A stretch of DNA of 64,000 bases. Source: Hydrogenophaga intermedia (GTDB taxonomy: Bacteria; Pseudomonadota; Gammaproteobacteria; Burkholderiales; Burkholderiaceae_C). Made by a program: the position numbers and the translations under genes. Below, piece by piece: positions 35,479-46,233 of the stretch (positions within the stretch are counted from its first letter, which is position 1; each line of letters begins with the position of its first letter). Below the pieces are notes generated by a model. It saw only the letters and a list, made by a program, of their open reading frames with translations, made no database searches and was not told the origin of the DNA. The stretch covers positions 1 through 64,000 of the forward strand of contig NZ_CCAE010000011.1 in NCBI RefSeq assembly GCF_000723405.1, read 5' to 3'.

Positions 35479-35490
35479 GAACGACCGTTC
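35479..35490. promoter_or_regulatory. TetR-type operator (GAACG-AC-CGTTC)
   Basis: Perfect 5-2-5 palindrome within the start of the transcript, ideally placed to block transcription. Similar GAACG-N2-CGTTC sites occur upstream of beta-oxidation genes controlled by acyl-CoA-responsive TetR repressors. The repressor gene is not in this window. Confidence 0.55.
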
Positions 35491-35521
35491 TTTTCCCTAA
35501 ACCGCCATCGAAGGAACCCAC

Positions 35522-37636
35522 ATGACGGCTGAGTACAAGGTCCATGGAGACATCGCGCTGATCACGCTGAACAACCCGCCGGTCAACGGCCTGGGCCTGG
35601 CCACGCGCCAGGGCATCACGGCCGGGCTGGAGCAGGCGCAGGCCGACCCGGCCGTCAAGGCCGTCGTGCTCACGGGCGCGGGCAAGGCGTTCTCGGGCGG
35701 CGCGGACATCAAGGAGTTCGGCACGCCCAAGGCGCTGGCCGAGCCCAACCTGCTCAGCGTGATCCTCGCAGTGGAGAACTGCAGCAAGCCCGTGGTGGCC
35801 GCCATCCACAGCGTGGCCATGGGCGGCGGACTCGAGCTCTCGCTCGGTTGCCACTACCGCATCGCCGCGCCGGGCGCCAACATCGCGCTGCCCGAGGTGA
35901 AGCTGGGCCTGATTCCCGGTGCTGGCGGCACGCAGCGCCTGCCGCGCGTGTTGGGTGTCGAAGCCGCGCTCAACATGATCGTGAGCGGCGAGCCGGTGAA
36001 GAGCGAAATGCTCGCCCAACTGCCGGGCCAGAAGCTGTTCGACAAGATGGCCAGCAGCCCCGAGAAGCTGGCTGAGGAAGCCATCGCCTTCGCGAAGGAA
36101 GTGGCCGCGAAACACGCCGACGGCAGCCCCCTGCCGCTGGTGCGCAACCTGCCCTGCAAGCACAAGGACGGCGACGCCTACTTCCAGTTCGCGCGCAACA
36201 TGGTCAAGGGCATGGCGAAGAACTTCCCGGCGCCCGCCAAGTGCGTGGACGCGGTGGAAGCCGCCACCAAGCAGAAGTTCGACCAGGGCATGCTCACCGA
36301 ACGTGAGATGTTCATCAACCTGATGTGGACGCCCGAGTGCCGTGCGCTGCGCCACCTCTTCATGGCCGAGCGCGCCGCCAGCAAGATCCCCGACGTGCCG
36401 GAAGACACGCCGCAGCGCAAGATCGAGAAAGTGGCCGTCATCGGCGCCGGCACCATGGGTGGCGGCATCTCCATGAACTTCCTGAACGCGGGCATCCCCG
36501 TGACCATCCTGGAGATGAAGCAGGAAGCGCTGGACCGTGGCGTGGGCGTGATGCGCGGCAACTACGAGGCGCAGGTCAAGAAAGGCAAGCTCAAGCAGGA
36601 CAAGCTGGATGCGCGCATGGGCCTGCTCAAGACCACGGTGAACTACGAGGACATCAAGGACGCCGACCTCGTGATCGAGGCCGTGTTCGAGGAGATCGGT
36701 GTCAAGGAGGCGGTGTTCAAGAAGCTCGACGAGGTGATGAAACCCGGCGCGATCCTCGCGTCCAACACCTCCACGCTGGACGTCAACAAGATCGCCAGCT
36801 TCACCAAGCGCCCGCAGGACGTGGTGGGCCTGCACTTCTTCAGCCCGGCCAACGTGATGAAGCTGCTGGAGGTGGTGCGCGGCGAGAAGACCGCCAAGGA
36901 CGTGATGGCCACCGTGATGGCCGTGGCCAAGAAGATCAAGAAGACGGCGGTGGTGTCCGGCGTGTGCGACGGCTTCATCGGCAACCGCATGATCGAGCAG
37001 TACGGCCGCCAGGGCGGCTTCCTGCTGGACGAAGGCTGCACGCCCGCGCAGGTGGACCGCGCGATCGAGAAGTTCGGCTTCGCCATGGGCCCGTTCCGCA
37101 TGGGCGACCTGGCCGGCAACGACATCGGTTGGGCGATCCGCAAGCGCCGCTACACCGAGAAGCCCGACATGAAGTACAGCAAGACCGCCGACCTGCTGTG
37201 CGAGAAAGGCCGCTTCGGCCAGAAGGTGGGCAAGGGCTGGTACGACTATGTGCCCGGCAAACGCGACGCCATTCCCAACGCCGAGGTGGAGCAGATGATC
37301 GTGGAGCACCGCAAGGCCCTGGGCATCACGCCGCGCAAGATCAGTGACGAGGAGATCGTGCAGCGCCTGGTGTTCTCTCTGGTGAATGAGGCCGCGCACA
37401 TCCTGGAAGAGGGCATCGCCAACAAGGCCAGCGACATCGACGTGGTCTACATCTTCGGCTACGGCTTCCCGGTGCACCGCGGTGGCCCGCTGAAGTACGC
37501 GGACGAGGTGGGGTTGTTCAACGTGGCCCAGGCCATGAAGCGCTTCCAGAAGAACCCGCTCGACGATGCGAAGTTCTGGGAACCGGCTCCCTTGATCCAG
37601 AGGCTCGTCGCCGAGGGAAAAAATTTCAACGGCTGA
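35522..37636 (+). CDS. Bifunctional enoyl-CoA hydratase / 3-hydroxyacyl-CoA dehydrogenase
   Basis: A 704-residue FadB/FadJ-like enzyme of the beta-oxidation cycle. N-terminal crotonase part: [11 protein letters not shown] and the oxyanion GGGLELSLG with both catalytic glutamates, E105 and E125 ([20 protein letters not shown]). C-terminal dehydrogenase: NAD motif GAGTMGGG at 308-315, [18 protein letters not shown] with the catalytic histidine, and [12 protein letters not shown]. It is first of four genes (dehydrogenase, thiolase, thioesterase, acyl-CoA dehydrogenase) from the promoter at 35441. Chain-length preference cannot be told from sequence. Confidence 0.95.
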   Translation: MTAEYKVHGDIALITLNNPPVNGLGLATRQGITAGLEQAQADPAVKAVVLTGAGKAFSGGADIKEFGTPKALAEPNLLSVILAVENCSKPVVAAIHSVAMGGGLELSLGCHYRIAAPGANIALPEVKLGLIPGAGGTQRLPRVLGVEAALNMIVSGEPVKSEMLAQLPGQKLFDKMASSPEKLAEEAIAFAKEVAAKHADGSPLPLVRNLPCKHKDGDAYFQFARNMVKGMAKNFPAPAKCVDAVEAATKQKFDQGMLTEREMFINLMWTPECRALRHLFMAERAASKIPDVPEDTPQRKIEKVAVIGAGTMGGGISMNFLNAGIPVTILEMKQEALDRGVGVMRGNYEAQVKKGKLKQDKLDARMGLLKTTVNYEDIKDADLVIEAVFEEIGVKEAVFKKLDEVMKPGAILASNTSTLDVNKIASFTKRPQDVVGLHFFSPANVMKLLEVVRGEKTAKDVMATVMAVAKKIKKTAVVSGVCDGFIGNRMIEQYGRQGGFLLDEGCTPAQVDRAIEKFGFAMGPFRMGDLAGNDIGWAIRKRRYTEKPDMKYSKTADLLCEKGRFGQKVGKGWYDYVPGKRDAIPNAEVEQMIVEHRKALGITPRKISDEEIVQRLVFSLVNEAAHILEEGIANKASDIDVVYIFGYGFPVHRGGPLKYADEVGLFNVAQAMKRFQKNPLDDAKFWEPAPLIQRLVAEGKNFNG

Positions 37637-37664
37637 TGCCCCGCACCGAATCAGGAGAAATCAC

Positions 37665-38840
<1,176 letters not shown>

Positions 38841-38854
38841 GCGGGCGCGCCGCC

Positions 38855-39292
38855 ATGGACGCCGCCGGCGTGAGCCCCGAGGTGTTCCTGGCCATGGGGC
38901 GCGAGGTGCTGGCCTTGCAGCCGTTCTCGCGCCTGATCGGTGCCGAGCTCGCCGCGCTCAGCCCCGGGCGCTGCGAGCTGCAGGTGCCGATCGGCGAGTC
39001 GGTGAAGCAGCAGCACGGCTTCGTGCACGGCGGCGTGGTGAGCTACGCCGCCGACAACGCGCTCACCTATGCGGGAGGCACGGCCTTGCGCGTGCCCGTG
39101 GTCACGAGCGAATTCAAGATCAACTACCTGCGGCCCGCCGTGGGCGAGCGCCTGATCGCGCGCGCCGAGGCCGTGCACGCGGGCCGCAGCCAGGCGGTGT
39201 GCCGCTGCGACGTGTTCGTGGTGCAAGGGGGCGAGGAGAAGCTGTGCGCGGTGGCGCAGGGCACCATCGCCGCGCTGCCACCCAAGACCTGA
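38855..39292 (+). CDS. PaaI-family hotdog-fold thioesterase
   Basis: A 145-residue hotdog-fold protein: QQHGFVHGGVVSYAADNALTYAGGTA followed by PVVTSEFKINYLRPAVGERLIARAEAVHAGR. The HGGVVSYAADNA segment is the PaaI-type active site. It would release CoA from acyl-CoA intermediates. ATG 38855 is 14 bases after the thiolase stop and 13 bases precede the acyl-CoA dehydrogenase. Confidence 0.85.
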   Translation: MDAAGVSPEVFLAMGREVLALQPFSRLIGAELAALSPGRCELQVPIGESVKQQHGFVHGGVVSYAADNALTYAGGTALRVPVVTSEFKINYLRPAVGERLIARAEAVHAGRSQAVCRCDVFVVQGGEEKLCAVAQGTIAALPPKT

Positions 39293-39305
39293 CGAGAGAA
39301 CCCCC

Positions 39306-41129
39306 ATGAGCCTGCGCCCCACCGTCGACTTCCTGCTCAACGACTGGCTCGGGGTCGAATCCCTGAACCAGCGCGAGCGCTTCGCCGACCACAGCCGCGA
39401 GACCTTCGATGCCGTGCTCGACACCTGCGAGCGCATCGCGCGCGAGAAGTACGCGCCCTTCAACCGCACGGTGGACACGCAGGAGCCGCACTTCGACGGC
39501 GAACGCGTGGTCCTGCCGCAGGCCACGCACGACGCGCAGAAGGCCTACGCCGAGAGCGGCATGCTCAGCGCCGCGCAGGACTACGCCATCGGTGGCATGC
39601 AACTGCCCTACACGGTGGAAGCGGCGGCCAACGCGTTCTTCGCCATGGCCTCGGTCAGCATCGGCAGCGGCATGCTCACCACGGGCAACGCCAATCTGCT
39701 GATGGCGCATGGCACCGAGGCGCAGAAGCGCGTGTTCGCGCTCAACGAGTTCTCGGGCCGCTGGTCCGGCACCATGTGCCTGAGCGAGCCGCAGGCCGGA
39801 TCGAGCCTGAGCGACGTGGCCACGCGCGCCACGCCCGATGGCGATGACTTCATGAATGACCCGCTGGGCCCGCGCTTTCGGCTCAAGGGCAACAAGATGT
39901 GGATCTCGGCCGGCGAGCACGAGCTCACCGAGAACATCATCCACCTGGTGCTGGCGAAGATTCCGGGAGCCGATGGCAAGCTGCCGCCGGGGGTGAAGGG
40001 CATCTCCTTGTTCATCGTGCCCAAGAAGCTGGTGGACGCGGACGCGAAGCTGACCGGCGAGCGCAACGACGTGGCCCTGGCCGGCCTGAACCACAAGTGC
40101 GGCTGGCGCGGCACCACCAACACGCTGCTGAACTTCGGCGAAGGCAAGTTCCCGGTGCGCGGCGGCGCAGGGGCGGTGGGCTACCTCGTCGGCCAGCCCG
40201 GCGAGGGCCTGCGCTGCATGTTCCACATGATGAACGAGGCCCGCATTGGCGTGGGCATGGCCGCCACCATGCTGGGCATGGCGGGCTACCACGCCAGCCT
40301 CGACTATGCGAAGAACCGGCCTCAGGGCAGGCCGGTCGGACCCGAGGGGAAGGACCCGTCGCGACCCCAGAGCCGCATCATCGAACACGCCGACGTGAAG
40401 CGCATGCTGCTGGCGCAGAAGAGCTACTGCGAAGGCGCGCTGGCGCTGGAGCTGTACTGCGCGCGGCTGGTGGACGAGCAGCACACCGGCGCGCCCGAGG
40501 CCGCCGACGAAGCGCGCCTGCTGCTGGAGGTGCTCACCCCCATCGCCAAGAGCTGGCCCAGCGAGTGGTGTTTGGAGGCCAACAGCCTGGCGATCCAGGT
40601 GCACGGCGGCTACGGCTATACGCGCGACTTTCCGGTGGAGCAGTACTGGCGCGACAACCGCCTGAACATGATCCACGAGGGCACGCACGGCATCCAGGCC
40701 ATGGATCTGCTGGGCCGCAAGGTGCTGATGGAAAACGGCCGCGGCCTGCAGTTGCTGGCGCAGCGCATCAACGCCACCATCGAACGCGCCATGCACGTGC
40801 CCGACATGGCGGTGCATGGCAACGCCCTGGGTCAGGCGCTGGCGCAACTGGGCGCGGCCACCAAGGCCGCCTGGGCCACCGGCAACCCGGCCGAGGCGCT
40901 GGCCAATGCCGTGCCCTACCTGCAGGCCTTTGGCCATACGGTGCTGGCCTGGATCTGGCTCGACGTGGCCCTGGCCGCGCAGGCCTCACCCGAGAGCGCC
41001 GCGCGCACCGGGCGCCTGGGCGCCATGCGCTTCTTCTTCCACTACGAGCTGCCCAAGATCGGCGCCTGGCTCGCCGTGGTGAGCCAGCGCGACCCGACCT
41101 GCGCGGCGCTGCCGGAAGAGGCGTTCTAG
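39306..41129 (+). CDS. Acyl-CoA dehydrogenase, FadE-type (DUF1974/DmdC-like C-terminus)
   Basis: A 607-residue acyl-CoA dehydrogenase, longer than the short-chain type (about 380) because of an N-terminal addition and a C-terminal domain, like DmdC or FadE5 enzymes. FAD region: WSGTMCLSEPQAGSSLSDV and GNKMWISAGEHELTENI; catalytic loop candidates in QYWRDNRLNMIHEGTHGIQAMDLLGRKVLM, with the glutamate in IHEGTH. It introduces the first double bond in the cycle. It is the last gene of the operon; a GGCGCGCC pair near 41132-41155 could form a stem but no T-run follows. Confidence 0.93.
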   Translation: MSLRPTVDFLLNDWLGVESLNQRERFADHSRETFDAVLDTCERIAREKYAPFNRTVDTQEPHFDGERVVLPQATHDAQKAYAESGMLSAAQDYAIGGMQLPYTVEAAANAFFAMASVSIGSGMLTTGNANLLMAHGTEAQKRVFALNEFSGRWSGTMCLSEPQAGSSLSDVATRATPDGDDFMNDPLGPRFRLKGNKMWISAGEHELTENIIHLVLAKIPGADGKLPPGVKGISLFIVPKKLVDADAKLTGERNDVALAGLNHKCGWRGTTNTLLNFGEGKFPVRGGAGAVGYLVGQPGEGLRCMFHMMNEARIGVGMAATMLGMAGYHASLDYAKNRPQGRPVGPEGKDPSRPQSRIIEHADVKRMLLAQKSYCEGALALELYCARLVDEQHTGAPEAADEARLLLEVLTPIAKSWPSEWCLEANSLAIQVHGGYGYTRDFPVEQYWRDNRLNMIHEGTHGIQAMDLLGRKVLMENGRGLQLLAQRINATIERAMHVPDMAVHGNALGQALAQLGAATKAAWATGNPAEALANAVPYLQAFGHTVLAWIWLDVALAAQASPESAARTGRLGAMRFFFHYELPKIGAWLAVVSQRDPTCAALPEEAF

Positions 41130-41160
41130 GCGGGCGCGCCGCTCCTGGGCGCGCCAGCGT

Positions 41161-42846
41161 TCAGCGGTTGGTGCAGACGAAGGACGCCGCGGCGTTCACG
41201 TCTCCCGTGCCGCGGTACCGCGGCCAGGCGGGGTACTCGCACAGCGGACGCTGGCGCCCGGGCACGCCCACCGTGTCGGTGGTGACCTGTTCGCGCGGCG
41301 CCGCGCCCCTTTCCACCCAGTTTTCCAGGGCCGTCAGGGAGTCCCAGGTGGCGTTGAACACCGTGCTCACCGCGTGCCCGTAGCCCGGCACCTCGTAGTA
41401 GCGCACGAAGGTGTCCACCCGGGCCGGGCCCATCTGCGCCTGCAGGCGCTGGTAGTACTGCTCCGTGGCGCGGGCGCTCACCAGCACGTCCGACACCCCG
41501 TGCGCGAGCAGCAGCTTGCCGCCCCGGGCGGCAAAGGCGGTGAGGTCCGTGCCCACGTCGAGCTGGGTGCTGAGCGCGCTGAAACGGGACGCCCAGGGGC
41601 CGGGATTCTCCGGGTCCAGCGCCAGCGAATCGAAAGCCGGGTTGCGCGTGACACCGAGCTTGATCACCTGGTCGAGCTGCTTGGTGATGTAAGGCGCACC
41701 CGAGGGCACCGGCATGGCCGGTTGCTCGGTGCCCAGGTTGAGGAAGGTCTCGATCGGGTGCACCGGCGACGAGCCCGCCGCACCACCCAACGAGGCGCCC
41801 CAGACGTTGTAGCCCGGGTAGCCGCTGGAGCCGCTGGCCAGGAAGAAGTTGAACCGTGTCGCCGTGTTCATGGTGTTGAGCGCGGCGATCTGCGCGTCGG
41901 ACAGGCAGGCGTCACCGGCATCGGTGCCACCGGCGCAGCGCAGGGGGGCGCCGGCGACCTGCGCCACGGCTGGGTCGAAGACGGCGTTGCACTGCGACTG
42001 GTGGCTCACCACGCCGTCGGCCACGCCGTCCAGCAGGTCGCAGGTTTCCAGCACCGCGCGCCGCAGCAGCGCGCGCTTGGCGGGGTTGGGGTAGGCGCCC
42101 GGTTGCGCCAGGGCACGGCTGGTGCGGTGGCCCGCCAGCATGGCCGAGAGCTGATTCCACGCCGGGTACCAGGCGATGATGCCGTCCCAGTCGCCCGGCC
42201 AGCGCTGCGCCAGCGAGAGCGCCTCTCGCCCGCCGGTGGAGCCGCCCGCAAAGTACGCGCGTTTGGGCGCGCCGCGACCGTAGTGCCTGCCGATCAGGAA
42301 CACGGCCGCGTCGCGCGTCTTCTTGAGCGCCTCGCCACCGAAGTTGCGCTCTGCCTCCGCGTTCAGCAGGAACTGGCCGTCCAGCGACCCGGTGGCATTG
42401 GCCTGGTGGCCCGAATCGCTGGCGAACGTGGCATAGCCGCGCCCCAAGGGTGTGGGCTGGTCGGTCGGCCCCGCCGGCACATTGCCCGCCACGTTGGGCA
42501 CCGTGCCATTGAAGCCGCCGCCGCCGAACATCATCCCCTTGCTGTTCCAGGCCACGGGCAGCGCCACGCGGAAGGTGATGCGCGGGGCCAGCGGATCGAC
42601 CGGGGCGATGGTGCCGGTGAGGCGGCAGTGCTCGGGTGCGGCGGACGCATTCGATCCCGCGGCCGGCACCACCACCGCCTCGTTGACCTGTCCACCGCCC
42701 GTGGGCAGGCCGATGGCGCCCGCCGGGACGCTCAGCCCCTGCATCTGCGCGCACGGCAGCGGCCGGGCGTGCCCCTGGGCATGAAGGGCGGCGGCCGGGG
42801 CCAGCAGGGCCACGACACAGCCGCTCGCGACGAATCCTTTTCTCAT
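41161..42846 (-). CDS. Tannase/feruloyl esterase-family hydrolase, secreted
   Basis: A 561-residue exported serine hydrolase. The signal peptide ends near residue 23 (AALHA). The tannase-family pattern follows: FGGGGFNG, SDSGHQANATGSLDGQFLLN, then the nucleophile S203 in YFAGGSTGGREAL, VSHQSQCN and the C-terminal GKLLLAHGVSDVLVSARATEQYYQRL with acid and GYGHAVST with histidine. It hydrolyses an ester in the periplasm or outside. It is the last gene of the operon that includes the Liv importer and the beta-keto acid cleavage enzyme, so its acid product is probably their substrate. Confidence 0.85.
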   Translation of the reverse strand: MRKGFVASGCVVALLAPAAALHAQGHARPLPCAQMQGLSVPAGAIGLPTGGGQVNEAVVVPAAGSNASAAPEHCRLTGTIAPVDPLAPRITFRVALPVAWNSKGMMFGGGGFNGTVPNVAGNVPAGPTDQPTPLGRGYATFASDSGHQANATGSLDGQFLLNAEAERNFGGEALKKTRDAAVFLIGRHYGRGAPKRAYFAGGSTGGREALSLAQRWPGDWDGIIAWYPAWNQLSAMLAGHRTSRALAQPGAYPNPAKRALLRRAVLETCDLLDGVADGVVSHQSQCNAVFDPAVAQVAGAPLRCAGGTDAGDACLSDAQIAALNTMNTATRFNFFLASGSSGYPGYNVWGASLGGAAGSSPVHPIETFLNLGTEQPAMPVPSGAPYITKQLDQVIKLGVTRNPAFDSLALDPENPGPWASRFSALSTQLDVGTDLTAFAARGGKLLLAHGVSDVLVSARATEQYYQRLQAQMGPARVDTFVRYYEVPGYGHAVSTVFNATWDSLTALENWVERGAAPREQVTTDTVGVPGRQRPLCEYPAWPRYRGTGDVNAAASFVCTNR

Positions 42847-42884
42847 CACTTCTGTCTCCTTCGTTGGGGGTGGAAAGGCCAGGC

Positions 42885-43640
42885 TTACAAGTCGTTCACG
42901 TACATGCGGTTCCAGGTCGGGCTGATGACGAGCTGGTTGATGCAAACGCCGGCGGGCAGCTCGGCGATGAAGCGGATGGTGTGTCCCAGGTCGTCGGGTT
43001 GCAGCATGCGCGAGCGCTCCTGCGCGGTGGGCGGCGAGGGCCGCGTGTCCAGGATGGGCGTGGCCACCTCGGCGGGGCACAGGCTGCAGGCGCGGATGCC
43101 GTTCACGCCGTCTTCCATGTTGATGGTCTCCGTCATCGCGACCACGGCGTGCTTGCTGCCGTTGTAGGCCGGTCCGGTGAGCTTGGGGTGGTGCACGCCG
43201 GCCCAGGACGACACGTTGATGACCAGGCCACTGCGACGTGCGCGCATGGCGGGCAGGACGGCATGCGTCGTGTAGAACATGCTGTCCAGGTTGGTCGCGA
43301 TGACCTGGCGCCAGCCCTGCGCGGATTGGTCGTGCCAGAAGCGCTCGGGCGTGTTGGTGCCCGCGCAGTTCACCAACACGTCCAGGCGGCCGCCGTGGCG
43401 CTGCAGCAGTTGCGAGGCTGCGGCCGCCACGGCCTGGGCATCGGTCACGTCCAGCGCCGCCACCTCGGCCAGGCCACCGGCGGCGCGGATCTGTTCGGCC
43501 GCTGCCTCCAGCAGACCCGCGCGTCGCCCGGACAGCACCACGGTGGCGCCAGCACCGGCCAGCGCACGGGCCGCCGCCAGCCCGATGCCGGAGCCGGCCC
43601 CGGTGACCCAGGCCACCTGTCCTTGCAGGCCGGCGCTCAT
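42885..43640 (-). CDS. Short-chain dehydrogenase/reductase (251 aa)
   Basis: A Rossmann-fold oxidoreductase with NAD(P)-binding TGAGSGIG at residues 13-20, NCAGTN near 91, the catalytic serine in INVSSWAG and YNGSK with the Tyr-Lys pair. Length is standard for classical SDRs. It overlaps the 300-residue SDR by 4 bases (ATGA). It probably oxidises a hydroxyacyl intermediate in the same pathway; the specific substrate is unknown. Confidence 0.88.
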   Translation of the reverse strand: MSAGLQGQVAWVTGAGSGIGLAAARALAGAGATVVLSGRRAGLLEAAAEQIRAAGGLAEVAALDVTDAQAVAAAASQLLQRHGGRLDVLVNCAGTNTPERFWHDQSAQGWRQVIATNLDSMFYTTHAVLPAMRARRSGLVINVSSWAGVHHPKLTGPAYNGSKHAVVAMTETINMEDGVNGIRACSLCPAEVATPILDTRPSPPTAQERSRMLQPDDLGHTIRFIAELPAGVCINQLVISPTWNRMYVNDL

Positions 43641-44539
43641 GCGGCACCTTCCACGGCGCGCTCGCCCAACTTCAGCTCATGCGCGTACTGCTCCCAGCCA
43701 GACCCCGGGACACGTTCTCCCTCGCGGCTGCGGACCTCGGCCAGACGCTGGCACAACTGCTCGGCGGCGCGGGCCTGGTCGGCGATGTGGATGCCCTGCG
43801 TCATGGTGATGTGCGCGGCCTCGAAGCTGCCCGCACCCGCCAGCAGGATGGTGCGGTTGGGCGCGTCTTCGCAGACGAGGGGAATCAGTGCGGGGCTGAC
43901 CCGTTCCGGCGTGAGCCGGGCCAGCGCCTCGGGCGGCAGGATGCCGTGCGTCATGCCCGTGGCGGCTGAGGGGGCCAGGCAGTTGACGCGGATGTTGCGC
44001 TTGTCACCTTCCAGCGCCAGCGTCTGCATCAGGCCCACCAGCGCCATCTTGGCGGCCCCGTAGTTGGACTGGCCGAAGTTGCCGTACAGGCCCGACGACG
44101 AGGTGGTCATCACGATGCGGCCGTACTGCTGCTCCTGCATCTGCGGCCACACCGCCTTGGTGGCGTGGACGGCGCCCATGACGTGCACCTCCAGCACCAG
44201 GCGGAAGTCGTCCAGCGACATCTTGGCGAAGGACTTGTCCCGCAGGATGCCCGCGTTGTTGATGAGGATGTCGATGCGGCCCCACGCGGACATGGCCAGC
44301 TCGGCCATGTCCTGCATGTTGCCGGCCCGCGTGACGTCGCCCAGGTGCGCCAGGGCCTCGCCGCCCTGGGCGCGGATGGCGTCCACCACGGCCTGCGCGG
44401 CGGCGCTGCCGCTGGGGCTGCCGAGTTCGTTGACGATCACGCGCGCACCATGGCGCGCCAGTTCCAGGGCGTGGGCGCGGCCCAGGCCACCGCCGGCACC
44501 GGTGACGATGGCAACCCGTTCTTGAAGCAGTTTTTTCAT
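43637..44539 (-). CDS. Short-chain dehydrogenase, (3R)-hydroxyacyl-CoA dehydrogenase-like
   Basis: A 300-residue SDR resembling the dehydrogenase part of peroxisomal multifunctional enzyme 2: VAIVTGAGGGLGRAHALELARHGARVIVNELG (cofactor site near residue 14), INNAGILRDKSFAKMSLDDFRLVLEVHVMGAVHATKAVWPQMQ, SSSGLYGNFGQSNYGAAKMALVGLMQ with catalytic Y and K. The C-terminal 50 residues extend the usual length. It is next to the beta-keto acid cleavage enzyme and could supply its beta-keto substrate. Confidence 0.88.
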   Translation of the reverse strand: MKKLLQERVAIVTGAGGGLGRAHALELARHGARVIVNELGSPSGSAAAQAVVDAIRAQGGEALAHLGDVTRAGNMQDMAELAMSAWGRIDILINNAGILRDKSFAKMSLDDFRLVLEVHVMGAVHATKAVWPQMQEQQYGRIVMTTSSSGLYGNFGQSNYGAAKMALVGLMQTLALEGDKRNIRVNCLAPSAATGMTHGILPPEALARLTPERVSPALIPLVCEDAPNRTILLAGAGSFEAAHITMTQGIHIADQARAAEQLCQRLAEVRSREGERVPGSGWEQYAHELKLGERAVEGAA

Positions 44540-44554
44540 GATGTGTGAAGGTGG

Positions 44555-45487
44555 TCAGAAGTTGACGGCGTCGGCGCCCTTGAGCGCCAGCAGGGTCCGG
44601 GCCTCGGCGGGTGTCGCGACCTCCAGGGACAGCTCGTCGAGAATGCGGCGGATCTTGCGCACCTGCTCGGCGCAACTGCTGGCCAGTTGGCCTTTGCCCA
44701 GGTAGAGGCTGTCTTCAAGCCCCACGCGCACGTTGCCGCCCATCACCGCGGCCATGGTCAGCAGCGGCATCTGGTGGCGCCCGGCGCCGAGCACGGAGAA
44801 GCGGTAACCGTCGCGGCCGAACAGGCGATCGGCCGTGGTGCGCATGGCGACGAGGTTTTCCGGGTCGGCGCCGAGGCCGCCGAGGATGCCGAAGATGCAC
44901 TGCAGGAAGATGGGCCCATCGATCAGGCCCTCGTCGCGGAAGTGGGCCAGCGTGTAGAGGTGGCCCATGTCGTAACACTCGAACTCGAAGCGCGTGCCGC
45001 GCTCGCGGCCCAGCACCTGGAGGATGTGTTTGATGTCGGCGAAGGTGTTGCGAAAGATCAGGTCCTCCATGCCTTCGACGTAGGGCTTCTCCCACCCGTG
45101 CTGCCAGTTCGTGATCTTTCGCGCCACGGGGTGGATGGTGAAATTCATCGACCCCATGTTGAGCGAGCACATCTCGGGCGCCGCCTGCAGGGGGTAGGCC
45201 AGGCGCTCGGCCAGCGTCATGCGGGTGCTGCCGCCGGTGGTGATGTTGATGACCGCGTCGGTGGCGGCCTTGATGCGCGGCACGAAGCGGTCGAAGACCT
45301 TCGGGTCGGGCGTGGGCCGCCCGTCCGCCGGGTCGCGCGCGTGCAGGTGCAGGATGGCCGCGCCCGCCTCGGCGGCTTCGATGGCCTGCTCGGCGATCTG
45401 CTCGGGCGTGATCGCCAGGTGGGGCGACATGGTGGGCGTGTGCACCGAGCCGGTGACCGCGCAGGAGATGATGACTTTGTCGGACAT
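44555..45487 (-). CDS. Beta-keto acid cleavage enzyme (BKACE/DUF849)
   Basis: A 310-residue zinc enzyme of the BKACE family, which transfers acetyl-CoA carbon to a beta-keto acid, giving acetoacetate and a new acyl-CoA. Zinc ligands are H47 and H49 in ILHLHARDP, and the conserved E is in VGLEDSLYLGKG; the INITTGGSTRMTLAERL and LNMGSMNF motifs are also present. Members act on 3-keto-5-aminohexanoate, dehydrocarnitine, 3-oxoadipate and others; the substrate class here is unresolved. It lies 35 bases from livF of the second importer and 15 from the SDR. Confidence 0.92.
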   Translation of the reverse strand: MSDKVIISCAVTGSVHTPTMSPHLAITPEQIAEQAIEAAEAGAAILHLHARDPADGRPTPDPKVFDRFVPRIKAATDAVINITTGGSTRMTLAERLAYPLQAAPEMCSLNMGSMNFTIHPVARKITNWQHGWEKPYVEGMEDLIFRNTFADIKHILQVLGRERGTRFEFECYDMGHLYTLAHFRDEGLIDGPIFLQCIFGILGGLGADPENLVAMRTTADRLFGRDGYRFSVLGAGRHQMPLLTMAAVMGGNVRVGLEDSLYLGKGQLASSCAEQVRKIRRILDELSLEVATPAEARTLLALKGADAVNF

Positions 45488-45522
45488 GCGAAGGCTTGTG
45501 TGAAGTCTTGTAGGAAGGCTTC

Positions 45523-46233
45523 CTAGACGGCCAGCCACTGCGCGAGCAGCGCCGGATCGGATTGCAGTTGGGCGGGCGTGCCCTCGAACACGATGCGGCC
45601 ATGGCCCATCACGCAGACGCGGTCCGACACCTTGAGCGCGATGGCCAGCTTCTGCTCGACCAGGACGACGGACACGCCCTGGGCGCGCATGTCGCGGATG
45701 CACTCGGCGACCTGCGCCACGATCATGGGCGCCAGCCCTTCCGTGGGCTCGTCGATCAGGATGACGCGCGGGTTGCCTAGCAGGGAGCGGCAGATCGTGA
45801 GCATCTGCTGCTCGCCGCCGGACAGGCTGCCCGCCCGGGTGTGGCGCCGCTCCTCGAGTCGGGGGAAGTAGTCGAACATCTGCCGCAGGGTCCAGCGCGG
45901 CGCGCCGGGTGCCGGGGGCTGTTCGCCCATGCGCAGGTTTTCGTCCACGGTGAGGTTGGCAAACACCTCGCGCTCTTCGGGCACATAGGCCAGGCCCGCG
46001 CGGCAGATGCGGCTGGGCGGGGAGCCGGTCAGTTCGCGGCCGGCCAGGCGCACGCTGCCCCGGCTGGGCGGCACCAGCCCCATCAGGGCCTTGAGCGTGG
46101 TGGAGCGGCCCGAGCCGTTGCGCCCGAGCAGGCTGAGCACCTCGCCCTGGCCGACGCGCAGGCCCACGCCTTGCAGGATGTGGCTCTTGCCGTAGAAGGC
46201 GTGCAGGTCGTGCACCTCGAGCAAGTCCGTCAT
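45523..46233 (-). CDS. livF: Liv-type ABC ATPase, LivF family (operon 2)
   Basis: A 236-residue ATP-binding subunit with LSGGEQQML signature, ILIDEPTEGLAP Walker B and VVLVEQKLAIA H-loop region. As in operon 1, Walker A is GRNGSGRSTT, with arginine R43 replacing the lysine. It overlaps livG by 4 bases. It pairs with LivG to energise the second importer. Confidence 0.94.
   Translation of the reverse strand: MTDLLEVHDLHAFYGKSHILQGVGLRVGQGEVLSLLGRNGSGRSTTLKALMGLVPPSRGSVRLAGRELTGSPPSRICRAGLAYVPEEREVFANLTVDENLRMGEQPPAPGAPRWTLRQMFDYFPRLEERRHTRAGSLSGGEQQMLTICRSLLGNPRVILIDEPTEGLAPMIVAQVAECIRDMRAQGVSVVLVEQKLAIALKVSDRVCVMGHGRIVFEGTPAQLQSDPALLAQWLAV

Larger units (their letters stand above)
35160..35521. 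other. 362-base divergent regulatory region, no gene
   Basis: Between the acyltransferase (minus) and the beta-oxidation operon (plus). From left to right it holds: a 16-base palindrome (35203-35218) with a TTGACA on the minus strand (35232-35227); a small inverted repeat ACGTA-GCCCT-TACGT (35389-35403); an imperfect repeat GCGTTTTGTC/GACAAACGC (35412-35438); the plus-strand promoter (35441-35469); and a palindrome (35479-35490). I see no open reading frame with coding character. Confidence 0.7.

Noticed and set aside
35471-37477. 668-aa minus-strand frame opposite the hydratase-dehydrogenase gene
   Set aside because: Shadow sequence dominated by His, Ala, Val and Leu; the plus-strand gene has intact catalytic motifs.
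41132-41155. Two GGCGCGCC octamers between convergent genes as a terminator
   Set aside because: They can form a stem but there is no following T-run, so it is not counted as an intrinsic terminator.
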